Of a stretch of DNA of 20,815 nucleotides, positions 1 to 8,700 are shown piece after piece (the first letter of the stretch is position 1; every line of letters starts with the position of its first letter). Both the position numbers and the translations under genes were made by a program. Source of the stretch: an uncultured Comamonadaceae bacterium (GTDB lineage: Bacteria > Pseudomonadota > Gammaproteobacteria > Burkholderiales > Burkholderiaceae_C); assembly GCA_937871735.1 (NCBI GenBank), contig CALMOI010000150.1, positions 1 to 20,815 on the forward strand, read 5' to 3'. A model generated the notes under the pieces. It had not been told where the DNA came from and ran no database searches. It was given only the letters and a program-made list of their open reading frames with translations.

Positions 1-109
1 CGGAGCCTTTGGTCTTGCCCGACATCAGGCCGCTCACGCCCCAAGCCAGCAAGGCCAGCACCAGCAGCGCGCCCACCCCGATCAGTGTTTTACGCAATAG
101 CGGATTCAC
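1..109 (-). CDS. Partial single-span membrane protein in the TonB position (5' end only)
   Basis: Only the first 36 codons are in the window. The GTG at 109-107 lies one base after the TGA of the preceding exbD, so translation is probably coupled. The product begins MNPLLRKTLIG, has one hydrophobic span at about residues 8-28 (rich in Leu, Ala, Val) and then turns polar (SGKTKGS). This is the layout of an inner-membrane anchor with a periplasmic C-terminus. In ExbB-ExbD operons the next gene is usually tonB, so a TonB-like energy transducer is the first guess. The span lacks the Ser-x3-His pair known from E. coli TonB (S16/H20), so it may be a divergent transducer or an unrelated anchored protein. 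The deciding part (proline-rich linker, C-terminal domain) is outside the window. Confidence 0.6.
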   Translation of the reverse strand, partial: MNPLLRKTLIGVGALLVLALLAWGVSGLMSGKTKGS

Positions 110-110
110 G

Positions 111-518
111 TCAGGTTCCAATCCGAGCGGTCACCAAACCGACGTTACTGATATGCAAGCGCCCGGCCATGTCCACAATGTCCACCACGCTGGCGTAGTG
201 CGTTTGCGGATCACCCTTGATCATCACGGGCGCGTCGGGGTCTTTGGCGACAGCCGCACTCAGGCGCGACTCCAGCTCAGGCAAGGTGATGGGGCTGCCG
301 TTGAGCAGCAAGCTGCCGTCGGGCTGAATTTGCACGATGCGCACTTCTTTGGGCGCGGTGGTGGCGGGCTTGTTGCTGGGCTTGGGCAAATTGATCTTCA
401 AACCCTGCACCGATGCGGTGGTCATGATGATGAAAATCACCAACAACACGTAGGCCAAGTCCAGCATGGGCGTGACGTTGATCGTGTCGTAGGGCTTGGT
501 TTCGGTTTCGACTTTCAT
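111..518 (-). CDS. exbD: ExbD/TolR-family proton-channel subunit (second copy)
   Basis: 135 aa, the usual ExbD length. It has a short cytoplasmic N-terminus, one membrane span (about residues 20-38, in the stretch INVTPMLDLAYVLLVIF) and a periplasmic domain to the end. Asp20 sits at the membrane entrance in the position of the essential proton-carrying Asp of E. coli ExbD (D25) and TolR (D23). With ExbB it forms the inner-membrane motor that converts proton-motive force into movement of a TonB-type partner. The start is ATG, 27 bp after the stop of the first exbD. The span is almost identical to that of the upstream copy while the periplasmic halves differ strongly (DGSLLLNGSPITLPELESRL here), so the copies probably share the channel and contact different partners. 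Confidence 0.93.
   Translation of the reverse strand: MKVETETKPYDTINVTPMLDLAYVLLVIFIIMTTASVQGLKINLPKPSNKPATTAPKEVRIVQIQPDGSLLLNGSPITLPELESRLSAAVAKDPDAPVMIKGDPQTHYASVVDIVDMAGRLHISNVGLVTARIGT
421..482. repeat. 62-bp direct repeat, copy A (inside second exbD)
   Basis: Bases 421-482 match 850-911 at 60 of 62 positions (differences at 450 and 453), a constant offset of 429 bp. The segment encodes the transmembrane region of ExbD. Flanking bases drop quickly in identity. Confidence 0.93.
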
Positions 519-545
519 GGTGCTTTCGTGGCGTAGGGGTGACGG

Positions 546-947
546 TCACTGCGCACGGCCAGTGGCCAGGCCGATCTCGGAGATGTCGGCTTTTTTGAGC
601 ATCTCCAGCACTTGCATCACCTTGAGGTACTGGGTGCGGGCATCGCCCTTGACCACAATCGACTGCGCCGGGTTGCTAGCCTTGAGTTCAGCCAGCCGCT
701 GCGCCAGTTGCTCGACCGTGACCGGGTAGGTGTCCAGGTACATGTCACCCGCTTCCGAGATCGTGATCGCCTTCACCCCTTTTTTGGCCAGGTTGTCCAC
801 CACCTTGGTTTTGGGCAAATCGACCTTCACGCCCTGCACCGAAGCCGTGGTCATGATGATGAAAATCACCAACAACACATAAGCCAAGTCCAGCATGGGC
901 GTGACGTTGATGTCGTCATACGGCTGGTTGTCGTCCTGAATTTGCAC
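546..947 (-). CDS. exbD: ExbD/TolR-family proton-channel subunit (first copy)
   Basis: 133 aa. The start is a GTG at 947-945, 13 bp after the exbB stop, with a GAAGGGA-like ribosome site that overlaps that stop. Layout as for ExbD: residues 1-19 cytoplasmic, span about 20-38 with Asp20 as the expected proton-carrying residue, then a periplasmic domain (DLPKTKVVDNLAKKG onward, with the TolR/ExbD-like pattern AITISEAGDMYLD). It is expected to assemble with the upstream ExbB in the inner membrane. Two ExbD genes behind one ExbB are seen in some TonB systems (Xanthomonas exbD1/exbD2 is the example I recall). Here the operon also contains a TPS exoprotein. The near-identical membrane segment of the next gene points to tandem duplication followed by divergence of the periplasmic half, or to gene conversion of the span. 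Confidence 0.93.
   Translation of the reverse strand: MQIQDDNQPYDDINVTPMLDLAYVLLVIFIIMTTASVQGVKVDLPKTKVVDNLAKKGVKAITISEAGDMYLDTYPVTVEQLAQRLAELKASNPAQSIVVKGDARTQYLKVMQVLEMLKKADISEIGLATGRAQ
850..911. repeat. 62-bp direct repeat, copy B (inside first exbD)
   Basis: Partner of the repeat at 421-482, 60 of 62 identical bases. It encodes the membrane span of the first ExbD. Confidence 0.93.
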
Positions 948-960
948 GGCGCGTGTCCCT

Positions 961-2679
961 TCAGTCCGAGTGCAGTTCGGCCGACTTGGTCAAGAACTCA
1001 TCGGCAAACACTTGGGTGTCGGCGCTGATGTTCTTGATCTTGATGGCGAACCAGTTGTAGGCAAACAGCGCCGGAATCGCCACGGCCAAACCGGCCACGG
1101 TGGCCACCAGCGCGGCGGCAATACCGGGGGCGATGGCGTTGACGTTCACGTCGCCCGCTGCGGCAATGGCGGCGAAGGTGATCATCACGCCCACCACGGT
1201 GCCCAACAGACCCAAGAACGGGCCGCCGGAAATCGCAATCGTCAGCAGCACGATGCCGCTGTTGAAGCGCTGACCGGTGCGCACGATGGTCGCGTCCAGC
1301 GCTGCGCGAATCGACTCCAGCGCCGCACCGCTCAAACGGTTGGGGATTTTTTGGCGGTTTTGCGAGGCAAAGCGATGGGCAATTTCAGACAAGCCCACGG
1401 TGTACAGGTTGTAGATGGACGAGTACTTCAGCTCGGTGCGGGCCGTCAGCGCTTGGACTTCGGCGTGGTCGGGGTCGAGCAGCATCTCCGACTTTTCTTT
1501 GAACAGCTGCAAGAACACCACGTTGGCTTTTTCAGCGCGGCTCAGGTTGATGGTTTTGGTGACCATCACCCACAGGCTGATCACGGCCATGATGCCCAAG
1601 ATGCCAATCACCACCCAACCGTCGATGGTCACTGCGCCCAACAAGATGGCGAAATAGTTGACCCCTTCGGCTTCAGCGGTGTCGTCAAAACCCATCATCG
1701 GGGTGTCGGCGGATTCGCTGGCGGCCAGCGCCTTCAGGTAGGCCGGGCTGCGGGCACCACGGGCCAAGCCCACCGCGTCCAATTCACCGACCAAACCGGC
1801 ACCGATCACCGCGTCGCCGCTGGCATCGGCCACGTTGACTGCGCCCTCGCCTGCGGGTGCGCCGTTGACAAAGAACTGCGCCTTGCCCGCGCCGTAAGTC
1901 ACCGCCACATGCTGCCAGTTGCCCGTTTTGAGCGGCGTGCTGGACTGGGCTGATTTGCCTTCGCTGCGCAGCGCCACATGACCTGCGGCCAGCTCAATGC
2001 TGAAGCCGCCCAATGACCACAGCGTGCCCTTGTCGAGCGCCGTGGGCTTGACCCAGGCCGAGTAAGTCCAGCCTTCGCTGGCGGTGAGCTTCAAGCTGGC
2101 CGAGGCGGGCAGCGTGATTTTGGCGTTGCCATCGAAACCAGCGGCTTGGCCTATCGGGCCAAACGCCACCGGCTTGGCGGTCGATTCTTTGGCGTGATTG
2201 CCGTTGGCGGTGGCATCTTTCACGCCATCGGCTTCAGAGAAGTTCAGCATGAGCACCTGACTGGCATCGTAGGTGGTTTTGCTGTCGCCGCTGGCTGCGG
2301 CTTTTTCATTGCCCCAATGAATCCAAATTGCGTCAGTTTTGGCGTTGGGCGACAGGCGCGGCAGTTGCACCCAGACCACGGCCAGTTCATTGGTCGCGTC
2401 GTAACGCTCGATGTGGTACTTCAGCTCGGTCTTGTTGTCGGTGGCAAAAAAGCGCAGGTCTGAGCCGTCAGGCTTGGCTTCCGAGAAAGCAAAGTTGCCG
2501 CTGTGCAAACGCACCAGCACCGGCAGTTGAGTGACTGCGGTATCCACATTCACGCCGGTGGCCGTGGTGTCGAAAGCGAGTTTTTTAGAGTGCGCCCAGT
2601 CACTGCCCGCGTGAGCCAGCAAGGGCAGCGACAACGAAGCCGCCACGGCAAGGGATGCAAGTCGTTGCAAAAGTTTCAT
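961..2679 (-). CDS. exbB: ExbB/TolQ/MotA-type channel with periplasmic DUF2341-LamG extension
   Basis: 572 aa, more than twice the length of plain ExbB (about 240 aa). Residues 1-24 form a signal peptide (cleavage after AHA). Residues about 60-125 carry the DUF2341 pattern (DGSDLRFF, later WVQLP and IWIHWGN). Residues about 145-305 look like a LamG/concanavalin-type lectin fold (WTYSAWVKP, GNWQHVAVTY, FFVNG, LDAVGLARGA). The membrane part follows: a span at about 353-374, a cytoplasmic segment, then the MotA/TolQ/ExbB core at about 410-560 with spans near 475-507 (GGPFLGLLGTVVGVM) and 514-542 (APGIAAALVATVAGLAVAIPALFAYN). It is predicted to form the proton channel with ExbD while displaying a lectin-like domain in the periplasm. 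It starts 34 bp after the tpsA stop with no terminator between, so it is in the same operon. A protein ligand or a glycan could bind the LamG part; the sequence does not say which. Confidence 0.93.
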   Translation of the reverse strand: MKLLQRLASLAVAASLSLPLLAHAGSDWAHSKKLAFDTTATGVNVDTAVTQLPVLVRLHSGNFAFSEAKPDGSDLRFFATDNKTELKYHIERYDATNELAVVWVQLPRLSPNAKTDAIWIHWGNEKAAASGDSKTTYDASQVLMLNFSEADGVKDATANGNHAKESTAKPVAFGPIGQAAGFDGNAKITLPASASLKLTASEGWTYSAWVKPTALDKGTLWSLGGFSIELAAGHVALRSEGKSAQSSTPLKTGNWQHVAVTYGAGKAQFFVNGAPAGEGAVNVADASGDAVIGAGLVGELDAVGLARGARSPAYLKALAASESADTPMMGFDDTAEAEGVNYFAILLGAVTIDGWVVIGILGIMAVISLWVMVTKTINLSRAEKANVVFLQLFKEKSEMLLDPDHAEVQALTARTELKYSSIYNLYTVGLSEIAHRFASQNRQKIPNRLSGAALESIRAALDATIVRTGQRFNSGIVLLTIAISGGPFLGLLGTVVGVMITFAAIAAAGDVNVNAIAPGIAAALVATVAGLAVAIPALFAYNWFAIKIKNISADTQVFADEFLTKSAELHSD

Positions 2680-2713
2680 GGTTCAAGCCTTATCAATTCA
2701 AATGTCGGAGGTC

Positions 2714-5700
2714 TCAGCGGCTTTTCGCGTTCGCGCGTTTTTTGCGCTCTTCTTCGGATTCATCAGCGTCGCTCTTGGGGTCTTGCGCGTCGCCAAAACC
2801 CAGCAGCTCCACGGTCAAGCCCAGCAAGTCTTGGGGCGCGGCGGCCAGTTGCTTGGTGGCGTCTTGGGTGCTGTTGGTGTTGGAGGGCGCGGCTGATGCA
2901 GCGGCAGCGCCCGCATCCACCGCCACCGCTCCACTCACCCCAGACGAGGCGGCAATGTTGCCGGCGTTCAACACCACCGAAGCCTGAATCTCGACCGTGC
3001 CGGTGGAGCGCACGCCCGCATCGCCCGCGTCAAAAATGCCGCGTGGCGCTACCGCGTAGACGTTGCTGGGTGCTTGCTTGTCTGAGGTGCTCAGCGTGGC
3101 AATGCCCGAGCCGGAGATGGAGGCAGAAATGTCGATCTTGGTGTTACCGCTGGCATCGGTGGTCAGCAAGGGCGGCGGCGCGGACGAGGCGGTCTTGGTG
3201 CCCCGGCCCGCATCAATGTTGCCGTACTGCGAAATCAAACTGATGTCGCCCCCGCCCAGCGAGAACACCCGGCCTTGGTTGACCAAGAAGTCCTGCTTGA
3301 CCAGCGAGCGAATCGCACCGCCGCGCACCGTGAAGATGCCGTTTTCAGAAGCCGGTTTGCTCTGCAAGTACACCGGCACGCTGACCAAGCCCGCCACCAC
3401 CGAGCCACCAGGGGCCAGCAGGTCGATGGAGCCGCCTTGCTCGGTTTTGACTTGGCTGCCAAACACGTTGATATCGCCGCCGTTGATGACCGGGAACGCA
3501 TCGGCAATCAGCTTGTCGAAATCCGTCAGGTCTGCTTTTTTACCGGCAGCGACCAAGTCGGTGAACAGTTGCTGGTTGGCCTGCAACTGGGCGGCTGGGC
3601 TGAGCGCGTTATGGGCCGCCGTTTGCTGCGCCCCGGCCACAGCCACCACGCTGGCACCGCCCGCTGACAGGTAAGCGTTGTCCAAGTTGCCGCGCGTCAC
3701 CACGCCAAAGCTGTTGCCCAAATCAATGTCACGGCCCGCTTGCAGCGCCAGCAGACCCGACCCCGTCACCACATGCTTGACCGGGCTGGAGATGGTGACG
3801 TTGGTGCTATCAATGAAGTCCCGCCCCGCTTGCACGGTGGTGATGTCGGTGGCGCTGTTGTGCTGAATCGCAAAGCCCAGGTCGCGGATGTCTTGACCCG
3901 CCAAAATTTCAGCCTTCTTGGGCAAGATCAAGCTGGTGGCTTGATCGGCTTGGCCGGTGATGCTGCCGGTCTTGGCGACAACGCGCACCGGCACCGCATC
4001 ATCAGCGTGCAGCATCCCCGAGGTGTGGGCCGACAAGCCGACCAGCGAACCGTCGAGCAGTTTCAGATCGGTGTCTTGGCGCACGCTGGGGGCACTGGGC
4101 GTGCTCAGGGTGGCGGGGTCGTTGTCCAGCATCACGATGCTTTTCAAGATGCCGTTGCCCTTGAGTTGCACTGATTTTTCAGCCAGCAAGTTCAGCTCGC
4201 CGGTAGCCGAGGGTGCCATCGCAAAGCCTTGCTCGCTGGTGACGCTGCCCGCCAGCGCCGCCACGTTGTAAGTGGCGGGCGCGTAGCTGAAGTAGCTGGC
4301 AAAGGCGCTGCCGTAGTCAGACAGCGGCTGCGCTGTGCCACCAGCGGCAGCGGTCAACAAGGTGCTGTTGTGCATCACCACGTCGCCGCCAACCGAGATC
4401 AGGTTCACCGCGCTGCGGTCGCTGTAGGTGGAGAAGTTGCTGTACTGCTCGTAATTGCGCTTGTAGCTCAGCGCGATGGCATCGCGGTTGTTGAAGTCCA
4501 AGTACGCCGAGTACGGATTCAAATCGCTGGCCACGTTGTTGGTGCTTTGGCGCGTCAACGTCGGGTTGTAAGCCGTTTCAATTTCCAACTGCCGCCCAGC
4601 GCTGACGTCGAACACGGTATCGCCCAAGGCCAAGATGGGGCGCAGCGCGGTGTAAACGTCTTGGTCGGGCGTGGAGGCCACCACATCCAGCACCTTTTGC
4701 GAACCCGCACCAATAGAGCCATCCGCGTGCAGCGTGGCCTGGCCCTTTTGCACATAGAAGCTGCCGCCCGCGATGTCAGCGCCAGCGCGCACGGTCAAAT
4801 CGCCGCCGCCTTGTTCGTGCAGCGTAGCTCCCGTGGGGCTGCTGCCCGGCATGTAGGCGTTGGTCGCCACGTTGGCAGACAAGTCGCGCACCGAGCCGCC
4901 TGCCGTCACCTTGATATCGCCGCCACCGAAAGTCGCCACGCCTTGGCTGAAATAGTCGGTGCGCGACCACCATGCGGTGCCCAGCGTGGTGGTGGTGTTG
5001 TCCTGCTCTCGCACTTGCTCAAACACGGTGTTGCCGTTGGCATCGACACCGCTGCGACCTTGGCGAAACAGCCAGTTGTTGACCAGTTGCGCCACCGGCG
5101 CACCCACCACATCACGACCTGCCGTCAAGCTGATGGCACCGCCTTCAGTGCCAAAGCTGGCGGCGCTGCTGCCGCTGCCGTAGAGCGCGTTGTCGGTGTT
5201 GGTCGGGGCTTTGAAGCCATCCACCAAGGTGGCGGCGCGGCCTGCGGTGTAGATGGCGGCACCGAAGACTTGGGTATCGAATGTTCCATCGCCGTTGTCG
5301 GTCACCAAATTGGTGCTGCCCAGTTTCACGTCGCGGCCCGCAGCCACGTCGATGCGACCCGTGCCCGTGCGCACCAGCGCAACGGGGATGTCGCCCGAGG
5401 CGGCGGCGCGGGCAAATTGCACGCCCACATCGCCTGCGCCGTTGCGGGTGCTCAGCGGGTTGGCGGCGCTCATGTCGGCACCACCGACCAAGCGGTAGCT
5501 CCACGAGGTGCCGCTGCTGTCCAGTTTCCAGTTCGGCATGGCCGACGACGAGGCCACGAAGCCGTCGCTGATCGAGCCCTTGACCGTCAAGTTACCCGCT
5601 GCGCGCAAGCTCAGCGTGCCCGCTTGGCCGCCGAAGCGCCAGGTGTTGAGGTTCCAGCCGCGCTGGTTGGCATCGAGCGCTTGTTCGTTGACTGAAACGG

Positions 5701-8700
5701 TCAAGTCGCCGCTGGAGCGCACTTCCACACCCGCGCTCAGTTGCACATCGCTGCGGCCCAAGCGGGTTTGCGTGCCCGACTGGCTGCGCATGAAGTCGCT
5801 CGCGTCCACGGCCATCTTGCCGCCCAAGCCTGCATTGAGGTTGGTGGCCGAGTCGGCTTGCTCAGAGATGGTGCTGGCGCTGTACACCTTCACGCCTTCA
5901 ATGGTGGTGGCACGGCTGCCCGTCACGGTGGTTTTGAACTGACCCACCGCCACATCGCTGCCTGCACCGCTGCCCACGCGCGGGGCGCGCAGCAGCACCG
6001 TGCCGCCCTGCCCGGCACCGGCACCGACCACGTTGATGGCGGAACCGGCTTCGGCAACGATGCTCGGGCCGCCTTGCACGCTGCGGGCGGCGCTGCCATC
6101 GGCCTGACTCACGCCGAGCACGACTTGGCCACCATCACCCGCTGAACCTGCGGCGCTGGTGGCCGCTTGCGTGGCTTGCGCGTTGATGCGGGCGCTGCTT
6201 TGCAGCGTCAGTTGACCCTTGTTGCCGCTGGCATCGGCTTGCGCGGCGTACAGCGCCACCGTGCCGCCTTTGCTGCCGCTGGCATCCAGCGTGCCGGCAA
6301 CGGTGAGGTTGCCATCGTCCACGGCGATGCTGATGTCGTGCGCTCGCATCACCGCGCCTGCGCCCAAGCTGACATCGCCGTGGCGCACGCGGATGTCACG
6401 CGCTTCGGTCAAACCTGCGCTGTTGAGCTTGGCATTGAGTGCGCCAAATTCGGCTTCGGTGGGCGCTTGGGCCACATCGAGCGCAAAGCTGCCTTGGGTG
6501 GGCTGCGCGCCATCGTTCACACCGGCGACGGCTGTGGCGGCACCCAAGATGCTGCCGTTCAAGGTGGCGCGGCTGGTGTTGGAGCCGGTAGCGCTCACCG
6601 CCAGCGTGCCCGCTGCGGCACCTTGGGCCGACAGGTTCAAGGTGGCGCTGCTGCCCAGCGTGACATCGCCCGTGCCGCCGTTCAGCGTGATGCGGCCTGC
6701 GGGCGCATAGGCAGCGCCGCTGCCAAAGCTCACCGCCTCGCCGTGTACGTCCAGCGTGCCACCGCTCAGGTTCACGCCCCGGTCGCCTTGCACGGTGATC
6801 TGCCCCGCCAGCGCTGCAATTTGCGCGTTCGACATCACGGTGCCGCCGTGAAAGCTCAGGTTGCCGCCCAAGCCCACGGTGCTGGCTTCGGTGCTGGCTA
6901 CGGCCACCATGTTCAGCGCCCCGGTGGCGTTGAAGCTGGCTCCGGCTCCGCTGTTGGTGGTGATCAGCGGCGTGGTCACGGTCAAGTCGCCGCCCACGGT
7001 CAGTGCGCCATCGGTGCCCGCTGCGCGCACTTCTTTGCTGGCGTTGATTTGGACGGTCTTGAAGCCCTGCACCTGCACCGTGCCCGAGCCCATGCTCAGG
7101 GCTTGCGTGTTGAGCGTCAGCACATCGGTGGAACCTGTGGCAGTCGCCGGGCGTGCCAAGGTGAAGTTGTTGCCGCCATCCAAGCGGACGTTGCGGGCGC
7201 TCACCGTGGCTGTCGCGCCGTAGGACTGCAAGCCCGAGGTGCTGAGGTTGAGCTGCTGCATGGTGGCGCTGCCCAAGTTCACCGTGCCGTACCAGTCCAT
7301 CGTCGAATAGCTGGACAAGCTCAGTGCGGCCAAACCGTTCAGGCTGGCGAGCGTGGTGCTGTCGAGCACCATGCCGTCCACCTCAGCGGGAATGGCGCTG
7401 CCCAAGCTGATGCGCGGGGCGCTCACGCCCAAGGCGGCACCCTTGTTCAGGTTCAGGCGGCCATTGAACATCATGCTGCGCGTGGCATCCAGGTACATCG
7501 ACTTGTCCGCCACCAGCGTGGCACCCGCGCCCACTTCCAAGCGACCGTGCTGGCCTGCCGGGGTGGCGCGGCTCACGTCCACGGCGGCGCTGCCGCTCAA
7601 GCGCAGCAAAGCGCCGTCGGCCTGCGCGCCGGTGCCATCGACGATCAAGGCGGTCGATGCGCGGTCAGTGGCGCTGTTGGCTTTGAGCACGGCGCGGCCC
7701 GTGACCTGCACCGTGTCGGTGGCGGCCAAGATCAGCTCGGAGCCGGTCAGCGGGTGAGCGGCGTTGTTGTCGATGCGCACGGTGTCGGCGCTGACCGTCA
7801 AGTGCGTGCCGTCGCTGCCGGTGCTGCGCGTGCCGCCCAGCAGCAGGCTGTCGGCACCCAAGGCCACCAAGTCGTCGGCCAGCAGCTTCACGGCAGTGCC
7901 GGTATCGACGCTGCTGTCGGTCACGACGGCGATGTTTGAAGCGCTGATGTCTGCCGTGCCGCGTGCGCCTGCGGCTTGGGTGCCGGTGGCGGGAGCGCCT
8001 TGCAAGCGGGTCACGCCGTCGAGCGTCAGGCGGTTGATGACGTCAAACGCCACGCGGCCCGCATCGACGGGCAAGCGCGGCGTGCTCACCCCTTGGGCTT
8101 GGGCCTGGGCGGTGAAGAAGGTGGTGGCGTCGTAGAGCTTGATTTCCGAACGCTGGTTGATCAAAGCCTGCGGCGACACCGTGAAGCCTGACCAGCGGGT
8201 ATCGCCCCGGCCATCGGTGCTGGAGGTGCGGTAGCCCGCGAGGGTCATGGAGCCATCGGCGTTGACGCGGTTGGCTTGGGCCACCATGTCGCGCGTGCCG
8301 CTGGCCGCTTCAATGGCGTAACCACCGCTAAGCAAGGCGTAGTGCGCGGGCAACAAGGTGTAGTAGCCCGCAGGCAAGCCGTTGCCGCCCGAGAGGTAAA
8401 CCTGATCGCCAACCTTCAAACCCTCGCTGCCCGACTGCCAGTCTTGCGGAGCCACGCTGGAGCGGTAATTGACGTTGATGGCAAAGTTTTTGCCGCCTGA
8501 GCTGAGCAGCACATCAGACGAGCCACCGGGGCCGGGTGTGAACTCATACGCCATCAGTGCGCCGCCGCCTGAGGCATCCAGCAGCGCGCCAGTTTTTTGC
8601 ACCACGCTGGGCGCGATGGAGATGATTTGCTTGGTCGGCAACGCGGCTTCGTAGACGCTGGCATCGGTGCCGGGGTTGACCGTCCACTTCACGGTTTGGC

